Part shown: one piece after another, positions 1 through 9,886 of the stretch
How the letters are laid out: each line of letters opens with the position of its first letter
Position numbering within the stretch: position 1 is the first letter of the stretch
Assembly (NCBI GenBank): GCA_025200525.1
Contig: CM045763.1
Coordinates: 91,543,944-91,607,943 of the forward strand
Length of the DNA: 64,000 nt
Reading direction: 5' to 3'
Source of the DNA: Camellia lanceoleosa
Lineage: Eukaryota > Streptophyta > Magnoliopsida > Ericales > Theaceae
The notes under the pieces: model-generated
Databases searched by the model: none
Told to the model about the DNA's origin: nothing
The model's input: only the letters and a program-made list of their open reading frames with translations
Made by a program: the position numbers and the translations under genes

Positions 1-129
1 TCTACCAAATTATAATTCTCATATTTAAAGTATTTTATGGATATTTCTACCCTTACAAATATTTTTTTAACGTTTAACAATTTGGTGATGTAAACATTCA
101 TAATTTACAATGTGAATATTCACATTGAC
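1..129. other. AT-rich flank of the solo LTR
   Basis: Non-coding, AT-rich DNA. It ends in the short palindromic motif GTGAATATTCACATTGA, which recurs on the far side of the solo LTR (2561-2690). The LTR therefore appears to have inserted into a small local repeat. No gene is visible. Confidence 0.5.
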
Positions 130-1778
130 TACAACACCCTGAAAATTGAGCAGGGTATATCTATTTATACAACAAAACCCACCTGATAGACAAACACATA
201 TATAGCTAACTATTCCATACATCCATTTTCATTAGATCCCAAATGCCAAATACATGCTATTCACATCTCAATACCCCAATTCCAATCCCAAGCATACATT
301 TTACAACAAATATGAAATGAAAGCCAAATAGATAATAAGTGCCCTACAGGCTTACAAATTTATCCAAGAACATTCTTGGTTACACAAAATAGAGTTTCAA
401 CTCAACGCAAATACAACCATGGGCTTAAATTCAAAAAATAACAATAAGACAAAAATAAAGCCTCAGCTCCGAATCCTCCCAAGTCAATGCCTTGGCGGAG
501 GCATAGTACCTGTACCTGAAATGATTTCCCTTATAGGGTAAGCCACAACCCAGTAGAGATATACTACACAACATATAAACCATGACAAGACTAAAGAGGA
601 GTATGCTCATGCCATGCTCATGATAAAATAATTTATCTCTCTTTTTATAAAGTATGCAATGCTGAGATGCAACAATAGATATAAAACCATTTACATTTTA
701 AACCATATCTGTTACATGAATACAGTCTCTGTAAATCTCTAGGTGAGTGTTTGCAAGTAGGCCCTAATGTACTACCACTGTCATTTTCACTAGTAAACTG
801 GAAGGCTCGACACCTAACCGTACAGTTCTACACCCCCTACCCAGATTCACCAAGTAATCATCTTTTCGCAAACAAATACATTTCTAATTAAATGAATGTA
901 ATGAAATGTCCAATGCAACAAATGAGAAATGTGGTTTAATTTACCTTAAGTCTCATGCATTTCTACAACAATCATGGCTATCCTCCACCGATAGCCCAAA
1001 ATAGATATTTCTAAACAGATATTTAAACAATTAAATTCCAAATTTTTTTTTGATAAATACAATCTATTCAACATCTCATCAAATATGAACGACTACACTA
1101 GTTTTCATATCAAAAACACGTTCGGTAACCTCTCAAGGTCCATTTCTAATCGTGTCAGTTTTATTCCAACAGATACATTAAGCAAAACAGTACCGTTAAT
1201 GCCCAATAAAAGATCATTTTCTTTCCAAACTCATTCTCCAAGCATTATTCAACTATGACATCCTATTTTGATCAAAAGCCCTAAAATTTAAACGTAATTC
1301 CTTTGTTTTCTTTAAAAATGCTCTTTTGGTCACAAAACGGTAAAAATTTCAAAACCGATCGAATCGAAGTCCGTTTTTGTTCAAATTTGAAACATAGCCC
1401 TTTCATAACCTTACAAACATATCCCAAGTTTACACTTTCACAATTTGGGCATCAACTCTTTATTTTTCTCAAAATTTCTCTTTTAAGCAAATAAATCACA
1501 AATTTTTCAAAAATACTAATTAAATTATATACAACTCTAAGCTCCCTATAATCAAGTACAAGTGCATAAAGAAATGTAGAAAAAATCCCTACCTTAAGCT
1601 TAGGAGAGAAAATGAATGAAAACTCCAAAATTCGACATTGGCGAAATTCAATCTCTATCAATCAAAACGAAATTTTTGAAGTGTTCTTCAATTTGACCTT
1701 AAGAACTATGGTCAAAAACTCAATGGATCTTGCTAGATCAAGAAAACAATTAAGGGTTTGTGGTAGTGTTTAGAGAAA

Positions 1779-1821
<43 letters not shown>

Positions 1822-2549
1822 TGTTCTCTACCAAGAACAAAAGGAAACAAATAAAAGCAAGGGAAAATAGGGGTAGCCCCACGTGGGCTCTCTCATCGTT
1901 ATTGTTATTTTATTATATATATATATATCCATCCAAGTATATTTTCACATCATCATAATATTTTGTAACATAAATGATAAACTGATATAATATTTTCTTA
2001 CCACAAAATATATTTTGTTTAATGGTACACACCATAAAATCAACTATCAAATATTTATTATAATCCTATATAATAAATAAAAACAACTCTCAAGGTGGTT
2101 ATTACCAATCACATTTTAAAAGAACCAAACAGTTAAATGTGAGTCACTAAACAAACTCAATTTAAATTAAATCTAAGTCACGAGTCTCACCCATAAGTCA
2201 AATATGGTCCAATTATACACCAAAATAGACCCAACAAATTTATCTCAAATCATGGTCCGAACACCCAAGACTCAATTTTAAATTCTGCTATAAATTAAAC
2301 TGAACACTAATCAGTCTGTGAATTTTCATAACATAAATACTCATCATTAAATTCTGAAATTTTTATCCAACGTGATAGACTCATATGGGAACAACATATA
2401 AAAATTTCATAATTTTCTTAGATCTAGAACTATTTTTAAAAAATACAAAACCAAACTGTTTTCGCATAGAATTTACACGGCAATAAAATTCAAAATTTTG
2501 CACAATTAAATTGTGCGCTGGCCATTTAAAAAAAAATTGGGTCATTACA
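130..2549 (-). mobile_element. Solo LTR, Ty3/gypsy, same superfamily as element O
   Basis: The reverse complement matches the 3-kb LTRs of element O (15694-18330 and 51440-54435) over long stretches. The O LTR start, TGTAATGACC, appears here as GGTCATTACA ending at 2549. The O LTR end appears at 130-160 with its first TG decayed to TA. The flanking 5-mers TTGAC (125-129) and TTGGC (2550-2554) match at 4 of 5 bases and act as an aged target-site duplication. No primer site, polypurine tract or interior lies next to it, so this is a solo LTR. At about 2.4 kb it is shorter than the 3.0-kb O LTRs, and the part around 1740-1900 looks unlike O, so it belongs to a related subfamily. It is old, with many mismatches. 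Confidence 0.85.
1782..1820. repeat. (AG)n microsatellite inside the solo LTR
   Basis: A nearly pure GA dinucleotide run of about 39 bp with one interruption. It reads as (CT)n on the LTR sense strand, a common feature near the transcribed part of plant LTRs. Confidence 0.9.
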
Positions 2550-2554
2550 TTGGC

Positions 2555-2690
2555 GTGGGAATGTTCACATTGATAGTGTGAACATTCAGATTGACATGTT
2601 AACATTCACATTGATTGTATGAATATTCATATTAACAGTGTGAACATTTATATCACGGAACATTTACACTGTAAATGTGAATATTATTGG
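2555..2690. repeat. Short direct repeats of an AACATTCACATTG motif
   Basis: Degenerate copies of GTGAACATTCACATTGAT, alternating with spacers of similar size, occur about six times. The motif is itself partly palindromic (GTGAAnnTTCAC). One further copy lies left of the solo LTR, so the array predates the LTR insertion. Confidence 0.6.
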
Positions 2691-4209
2691 AGGTATTTTG
2701 GTAATTATGTCACCCATAGAACTTATTGGAATATAAGAAAATAATGTGGATTATTAGAACATAAATAGGTGGAAATGGATTTACGAAAAAGTGCCCTTTC
2801 AATGTAATTTTTTTTTTTATAATAGTGTTGTAATTATGGCCATAACTTCACTTTAATTTAAAAAATTGTAGATATTTTTATAATATTGTTAAACAAAATT
2901 AAGTAAAAATCAATTCAAACAAAAATATCATTTCAATTCAAATAAAATTAAATAGATATTTGTTTGTGTAAATATTTTTTGAATTGATATTTTTAAACAA
3001 AATCAACTGTAGATAAAAATATTAAAGTAAAGTCATAAAAATATTAAGGAAAAAATTATTAGGTACTTTTGAAGTAAATGCTCTACACCAATTGTCAATA
3101 ACACATATCATGATGTCACAAAATATCTAAAGTAAAAAAAAAAAAAAAAAAAAAGAGTAGTGATTTACAAACATAAAATCAATACAAAAAAATTATTAAT
3201 AATGATTTGGTTAGATTTTGATCTATCACTTTACGATAAAGAGTCCATTGACATGTTTTTTTATTATATAAATGACACTATCAAATCATTTTAGGATAAA
3301 TTTTTGCATAAAAATTCTAACAAATAATGGTTAGTAGGGAGTAGAGGGACAAATGATACGTAAAATATGAAATGCAAAAATAAACAATGATCAGAAGTAA
3401 AAAAAAATAAAATAAAATAAAATAAAATAAAATGGTGTACTTAAAGGATGAAAGAATTTGTTTAAAGAATGTAAGAGACTAGATATTAACTAACCTTGAT
3501 TTTTCATAAAGATAGAGAAAAATTAATGAGTTGCATCATTGCATGAATGTAATATTTATAAGATGAGTAGGATGTGAATAACTTGGAAAATGTGTAATGT
3601 ATAACGGTTAGGGTTTGGGGTAGAAGAAAGAATTGGTTAGAGAAAGAGTGCACAAGAATGATCTTTTTCATTTTTCTTTTTTTAAATCATAAATCATGAA
3701 TTTTTTTTAAATTATTTTTTAAACTTAAAAATTCACAAATTTAGTATGAAAGAATCAAATTAGTTTATTTAATTTATTTATAGGGAAACAATTTAATTAT
3801 AGGGAAATAACCAAATCAATTTTCCAAATTAATTATAAGGAAACAAAATCAACAATCAAAACAATTTAAACAGATTTGAATTGATTTTTGTTTAATTTAT
3901 TTTAAGGAATGAAAGATTTTAGGTAGAGATTGTAGAATATGGACAAATAAATTGGAAGGTCAACAAACCATGTTTCTATATTTGATTTTGAAAATTGATT
4001 ATTTTTTAGGCAATGATCTTAGGAGATAGACTTGAAATTTTTTTATTTATCTATTTTTTAATTCAAAAATTGTGAGACATATGAATAGTTTATTATTTTT
4101 TTAAATTAGAGAAATAAGAAATTGAGGTTAGGCATGTGGAGGCCTTAGAGGCTTTCTCACAAAAAATCACATTTTGCTTATATAATACATATATATATAT
4201 ATATATATA
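2691..4209. other. AT-rich intergenic DNA without a recognisable gene
   Basis: This 1.5-kb stretch has only short open frames on both strands. It contains a poly(A) run near 3134-3154, an (AAAAT)n run at about 3403-3433, and an (AT)n tract at about 4189-4209 in which the Helitron lies. No domain or RNA gene is visible. Confidence 0.5.
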
Positions 4210-4238
4210 CTAGCGTATGACCATGCCTGAAGGCATGG
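4210..4238 (-). other. Helitron 3' terminus: hairpin plus CTAG
   Basis: The palindrome CCATGCCTGAAGGCATGG (4221-4238) forms a 7-bp stem with a 4-nt loop. Seven bases separate it from CTAG (4210-4213), and the next base on the element strand is T. This fits the rolling-circle termination signal of Helitrons. Confidence 0.8.
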
Positions 4239-4734
4239 TGTAAATAATGTTAGGATTATAATATAATTATAATCGCAACACTATTTAAATTTAAGATTAA
4301 AATACAATTATAAAAATATATTTAATAGACTAAAGCTACAATCACGAACTACACCAGACCTTTGCATGCCTATGTTACCTGATGCCACATTCACCATGTG
4401 CATCTTAAAACTACAAAAAGAGTATAACATTTAGTATACTATATATATATATTGGTTAGCAACGAAATGGGAATAACATATATATGTCCTCTAAATCATC
4501 ATAATAAATGCTATTAATCTAGAAGTAGCGCACGTGTATAAAGAATTTGAGGATAAGATTCGCCGAAAGCAAAAAATAACCAAATTAATAGTTAGTAACA
4601 TTACTAAATGCATTTAAGGTTAGCAACCAGTATATAAATGTATATACAAATTCAGAAGGTTTACTTTTCAAAAACAATTTAATCCACAAATGAGTGAAAT
4701 CAACATCAATGATTCAATAGTAAGAAAAACATAC

Positions 4735-5136
4735 CAGGAAAAGAAGAAAATACTTGTAGTTCAATCCCTCCACACAATTGACAACCCACACACAATGATG
4801 GTCCATTTTCAACACACACCTCCCACCTGAAAATAATATATAGAAAAAAAAAGAGTAATATATCTGATTTATTTTCTCTGAAACAACTGGAAAAGAAAAC
4901 AGTCTCAAGAAGAATTGGGTATACGAACTCACAAACAGAACAATGATGGCACCGAAGTGGTTTCGCATGGTTGCACTTCCGATAATAACGGATCCTTGGA
5001 TTCACTGGGTCTACTAACATACCACCAAATTCTGCCTCAGTCAATGGATCAGTCTCACCACAGGTCTCCAATTAGGTGGCACACTACCCGGATCAGTAAA
5101 GACAACAGTGAAGTAACTTCACAATAACATTACTGA
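4735..5136 (-). pseudogene. Captured fragment of a DHHC protein S-acyltransferase (two exons)
   Basis: Exon A (5136-4933) encodes the segment before and into the cysteine-rich domain: a SYFTVVFTDPG motif, VPPNWRP, then [11 protein letters not shown] and CHHCSVC. Exon B (4826-4735) starts [11 protein letters not shown], which contains the catalytic DHHC, and runs into NYKYFLLFL. The joint falls within a Cys codon, with a GTGAGT donor and a CAG acceptor both intact. Plant PATs of this type palmitoylate membrane-associated proteins. Here the four-helix protein is reduced to its core. A Trp codon before SYFTV is TGA, a one-base shift separates NWRP from the GETDPL segment, and the usual Cys of the RYCRKC motif is Tyr. 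It cannot encode an active enzyme. Confidence 0.85.
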
Positions 5137-5813
5137 CTGCACAATTATTATGATTACATGCCTCTTTAGCTACCGTTTGCATATAAATATATCAGCTGCC
5201 ACTTTTTGGTTTTTGGAAATAAAAGTCAAAGCGATAACCTGTTTCTTGTCAGGTCTCAATTAATTCAAGTAAAATATAGAAATCAGTATATCCCAAACTC
5301 CTAATGACATTATAGAGCTAAAATATTACTAAAATTGTCAAAGACCTTCGATCAAGTAATTAATACATAATGAATGACCGTGATATTTTCATATGACTGA
5401 TGATGAGTGAAAATTGAGAGATAAGTTCCTTCAATCAATCCAATTGTAATTAATAATTTCTAAAAATAAAAAATAAAAAATAAACCTTGTAGCCAATACA
5501 TTAGCAAACACAATAAGAAAGTAACATCTTTATACTTACTTGACAATTTCTTAATGGGCTAATATTAATGGGCTAAAGCAGAATAATTGGAGTACATAGA
5601 TAATATCTCAGGCCATGGAACTCCATTATTGGCCTAAAGGATAATATCTCAACATATAAATAAGGTTCCTTACAACAGTACTCTTAACCAAAAAACACTT
5701 CCAATGAAAGTACATACACACACCAGCAACATGATCAATACAGGAATAGAATTTTAACCTTCCAACATCTAATAGAATTTTATTTATTAAAGTTTAAGAA
5801 TCAAGCAATATAC

Positions 5814-6002
5814 CTTAAAAGCCCCGACAGTTGCTCTCGAATCGCCAGTGTCTTGTTCAAGACTTTCTGTCTTTGTAGAGCCAGACCTTGTGAGTGCATT
5901 TTCTGAGGAACTCAATGTTGACTCAAGATCTATAACTGCACTTCTCTTTACAGGTGTAAGAGGAAGTGCTCTCAACATATGATTCTGCTTGCCATCCAAG
6001 GA
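5814..6002 (-). pseudogene. Captured open exon of unknown gene
   Basis: A 189-bp (63-codon) stretch is open on the minus strand between a good acceptor (TTTCCAG before 6002) and a donor (AAG/GTATAT after 5814). The encoded segment is Ser/Thr/Glu-rich and hydrophilic, and includes the piece LPLTPVKRSAVIDLE. I do not recognise the gene. The flawless splice signals and whole-codon length suggest a real exon taken from a host gene, possibly the same donor as the Myb-type exon upstream or the DHHC exons downstream. Confidence 0.5.
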
Positions 6003-6856
6003 CTGGAAAGCAATAACTTGGATTTAACTGAGCAAAAGTAAGCTTCTAGTCAATCGATGCATGCAATCCAAATAAAAAGGAAAGAAAACCACCACAGAAA
6101 ACATACCAACAAAGTTCACACAAAATACTATGGCTTTCATCTTACAAAATAGTGAGCCATCAAGGTTGAGTCCTACACTATAAAAGAGCTCAAAAGCATC
6201 CAATTCACAATTGATGATTCAGATAGGCACAACTCTCAATCTATGATTCGATAAGACAAAAACTTCACATAATTTATCAGTGGCCTTTTACATATGATTG
6301 ATGAAAAAGACCATCAAGGAATATTTTGGTTCTACCATCATTCATTAATTACAGCCAGTTGAAAACATCATAGAGAAAAACACAGGTAAGAAAACCATTT
6401 CCCCAACAACACAAACCCAATCAAAACAGCAGAGAATAGTTTGTACACAACTTGTGTGTGTCCACTATATACCTGCCTTCTATTAATTCATTTTTCAGAT
6501 GTTTATAAGTAAATAAAAGCAAACAATCCAAGAACAAAAGTAAAGCTTAGATAATCAAAACATTAGGCATTGTGCACATCTTCACTAAAACATGAAAATA
6601 TCAGTCCAATGAACCTAGAATCTAGAAGTTGGGATTAATCTTCTGTTTTGGGGTTTGAACAGACAGCCACAAAGAACATCAATTTAAACCATAGAGACAA
6701 AATAAAAATAGAGCAGATTGTTTGAATAACCTGAAACCAACATTTGAATTATTACAGATTTTTCCAACTTTGCTTCTCTATGCCACAAAAAGCTTGGTTC
6801 AATTTTGGATGCTTTCAAAACTATAGCATGGTATCTGGATTGGGTGTTGACCAAGT

Positions 6857-7052
6857 TTATGTTCTGGGTCTTTTCTCTTGTTTCTCGTCTCGTAGTGTAT
6901 CACGATAAGCCAAATGCTGCCACAACATCTGATACTCCCTTACATTTGAAATCCCAATTGCAGTCTTCTTCACCAAGGCATTCCAATCAATCTTCACATC
7001 CTGAATCTGAGCCACTTCCTAAAGCATTGTAAGCATTGTCATCGCCTCATAC
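6857..7052 (-). pseudogene. Captured exon of a Myb/SANT homeodomain-like protein
   Basis: After a TTTTGTAG acceptor, the minus strand encodes YEAMTMLTML, then a stop, then EVAQIQDVKIDWNALV and REYQMLWQHLAYR. This resembles the N-terminal region of plant homeodomain-like/Myb proteins, where I expect LQ before EVAQ. The stop is therefore a CAG to TAG change. The acceptor phase, which splits a codon before Tyr, suits an exon that begins after a short first exon. The exon's donor is not clear and the frame ends at a stop at 6857-6859. The assignment comes from remembered family similarity and needs a protein search. Confidence 0.55.
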
Positions 7053-7508
7053 CTACAAAATCACAAAAATCAAAAAATTAAAATTAAAATTCAAAAAGAA
7101 TACCTTTATAGCCAAATATTAATAAACGGAAACAAAAATTCCAAATGTACAAAGGCGTGTAAACGAATCGAATCAATTAATCAAACCAGAAGTGTATTAA
7201 AAAAGAAACCTTTGAAGTAGAGTGGAGATGTCATTTTCGCTGATTGAACCCTTTTTGTGCTTTTTCAACTGAAATTGCATGTGCTGAAGTGAAATTTCCA
7301 GTAACCAGAGCTAGCCGAGTAAAGAATCACTTCAAAACTATCTCTATCAATTTATTTTTCTAGGTTTTCTTTTTCAAAACCCCCAAAAAGAGAAAAGAAA
7401 TCAGAGGAAATGGTGGGGTAAAAAAAGGCAAAAGGGATGTAAGGGAAAGGAAAGAAGAATTGAAATCAAAGAGCGAGAAGGAAAGAGGTAGAAAAAAGGA
7501 GAACTTAC

Positions 7509-7740
7509 CTTGCGATGAAGAGGAGCGTTGGTAGGAAAACTTGGTACACTGGGTATGGAAGAAGAACGGGAGGGAGAGAGAGATAATGAGAGAATGGGGT
7601 GGGTGAGAACAGAGAAGGGAGAGGTATAAAGATAGAAGAGAGGGGAGACGTGGAGACGTGGGCAAGCGGGAAGGTGAGAAGAGAGAGATAAAGATAGAAT
7701 AAAGGGGAGACGTGGGTAAGGAGGAGGCTTAATGTTTGGG
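7509..7740 (-). other. Pyrimidine-rich leader-like exon with splice donor
   Basis: On the minus strand this is a strongly CT-rich tract ending in CGCAAG/GTAAGT (donor at 7508), followed by about 450 bp to the Myb-type exon's acceptor. That is how the 5' leader exon of a plant gene looks. The open frame across it is low-complexity and probably not a protein. It may be a captured first exon, with a promoter around 7740-7880, that could drive transcription through the other captured exons. Confidence 0.4.
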
Positions 7741-7893
7741 CGGGAAGATATATATTTAGGATTGATATAAACTTAAAGGGGGTTATCTGAGCCGTCCATG
7801 TGAATATACAAATGAATCATGACCCTTAAAATGTCCTAATAGGACAAATGTTTCTAGGATAAATTCGAAAACAGTCTTGCCTTATTATATAGA

Positions 7894-8215
7894 TATATAT
7901 ATATATATATAATAGTTTGATTGATTGAGGAGAGCCCAAAGTGGCAAACAACATTATATTATCATTTTTTTTTTCTGGATAACTCTTAGTTTAAATCTAA
8001 TTAGATTATATTACACACAATTATAAAATTAAATATTTTGGAGTGTTACACTACGAATCTGGAACTCACTTTGCAACAAATATGATATTATTTTACTGTT
8101 CCTAATTAACAGTCTACTCCGAATTGCTATAACCGAAGACAAACGAGACCTTTAACTCAATAATTTTATACTCAATTACATTTTCATCTCAACATTATAA
8201 CTCAATAAAGCATAA
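7894..8215. other. Spacer between the two Helitrons
   Basis: It begins with an (AT)n tract (to about 7914), the right flank of the first Helitron's insertion site, and continues as AT-rich DNA with no readable gene or repeat. Confidence 0.5.
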
Positions 8216-9801
8216 CTAGCATATCACCCGTGCTATGCACGGGATAAAATAATATATTATTTATTAAAAATATGATAACTATATTTAATTTTTTATATTT
8301 TGTCTCTCGTAAATAAAATTTTATAAATAAATTTAAGACTTTTGTTTTAAATGTTCCTTTACTATAATATATAGTATAGATAGATTAAAATTGTTGTATT
8401 TACAATTAATAATTAAAATTATGCTTTGTTATAAAAAAGTGAAATAGTTCTAATACTTTACTATTTTAGAATAAAAATATATGAATTTTAAAAAATTATC
8501 ATATTGGTTTTTGAAAACGAAATAATTAAAAAAAATTTAAAAACTTAATGAGGAAGAAAGAATTATCGTAACATGTAAAACCACTAAAATTATTAAACTA
8601 GCAAATCATTCAAACAAAAAAACGGTTTAACTTAATCAGTTAAGTCAAAAGGCCAACCAGCTTACTCAAAAATTAATTAATTAAAACTTTTAAATTTTAT
8701 TTTATTAAAATTTAAACTGTCACTAAATATGAAAAACAATCAAATAATTTAAATTTAAAATTGACACAATATAAATTTAAAATTATAATAATCTATCTCA
8801 TAATTTATAAGTTTTACATATAAATTTAAAATTATCATAATTATCTCATAATTTTTGTATTAAGAAGCAATAAGAGTAACATTGAAACATATTGAATCGA
8901 AACATGCACAACACTACAATTATCATAATTAAATAATTAAAACTTTAAATTTTAAACTATATTAAATTGAAACATGCGTAACACTACAATATTAAATGGG
9001 ATAGGAATATAAGATTCACTTTATATGAGTAAAACAACTCATCTTTTTTCTTTTATTTTTTCTTAATGTGGGATTATCAAATAAAGTTAGCCAATGGAGA
9101 TTTTCTTAATTGTTTAAAATTAAGAAAATTAAGAAATTAATATGAGATATTGAACCTCTCATAAGCCTCCTTACTAAATGGGATAGGAGTATAACATTTA
9201 CTTTATATGAGTAAAATAACTCTTTTTTTTTTTTCTGATATGGAATTATCAAATAAAAGTATAAAATCGCTAAAATCACAGTTAAACTAACAAATCAATC
9301 AAATCAAAATGATTTAGCCTAATCGGTTAGGTCATAATTAATTAATTAAAACTTTTAAAATTTAAACAATATTAAATTGAAACATGCACAACACTACAAT
9401 ATTAAATGAGATAGAGGTATAAGATTCACTTTATATGAGTAAAACAATTCATTTTTTTTCCTTATTTTCCCGATGTAGGACTATCAAATGAAAGCTAGCC
9501 AATGGAGATTTTCTTAATTGTTTAAAATTAAGAAAATAAAAAAAAAAATTAATATAAGATATTGAAACTCTCAAAAGACTCCTCCCTAAATGGGATGGGA
9601 GTATAAGATTTACTTTATATGAGTAAAATAACTCATTTTTTCCTTTTATTTCCCTATATGGAATTATCAAATAAAAATTAGCCAATGGAAATTATCTTAA
9701 TTGTTTAAAATTAAGAAAATCAAGAAAATTAGAATGAGGATTTGGAGCTCCTAAAAGACTACTCACTTAAAAAAGTCACTTTTCCTTATATAATATATAG
9801 A
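8216..9801 (-). mobile_element. Small non-autonomous Helitron
   Basis: On the minus strand it starts TCTATATATTATATAAGG (from 9801), preceded by A. It ends with the hairpin CCCGTGCTATGCACGGG (8227-8243, 7-bp stem, 3-nt loop), seven bases, then CTAG (8219-8216) followed by T. The start and the hairpin-to-CTAG spacing match the first Helitron, so both probably used the same kind of transposase. It has no gene. The body is AT-rich and made largely of imperfect internal repeats. Confidence 0.7.
8985..9725. repeat. Four imperfect direct repeats inside the second Helitron
   Basis: Copies begin near 8990, 9175, 9400 and 9587. Each runs from an AAATGGGATAG-like start through CTTTATATGAGTAAAA to a GCCAATGGA..TTAATTGTTTAAAATTAAG-like end. 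Copies 1 and 3 and copies 2 and 4 look most alike, which suggests duplication of a pair. Confidence 0.65.
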
Positions 9802-9886
9802 TAGATAAATAGATGTTAATAAAAAATATATATATATTCAAAATTTCTACACAATAGTTATATGGTGTGTGAGTCTCATATTATAG

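Larger units (their letters stand above)
4210..7893 (-). mobile_element. Non-autonomous Helitron with captured gene fragments
   Basis: On the minus strand the element starts TCTATATAATAAGG (7893 downward) and ends with an 18-nt hairpin followed 7 nt later by CTAG (4213-4210). It lies exactly between A and T inside an (AT)n tract. A 5' TC, a 3' hairpin about 11 nt from a CTRR end, and A/T insertion without duplication are the standard signs of plant Helitrons. The 3.7-kb body holds no Rep/helicase gene. It carries exon pieces of unrelated host genes, all on the Helitron sense strand: a leader-like exon, a Myb-type exon, an unknown exon and two DHHC exons. Captured pieces in one orientation are typical of Helitron gene capture. 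A Pack-MULE is less likely because no long terminal inverted repeats are seen. Confidence 0.78.

Noticed and set aside
6805..7032. Plus-strand frame of 75 codons
   Set aside because: It is the reverse-strand shadow of the captured Myb-type exon.
7360..7665. 101-codon minus-strand frame rich in Ser/Leu/Phe
   Set aside because: It is the translation of a CT-rich tract with a splice donor at 7508 and has low complexity. It is better read as a leader-like exon.
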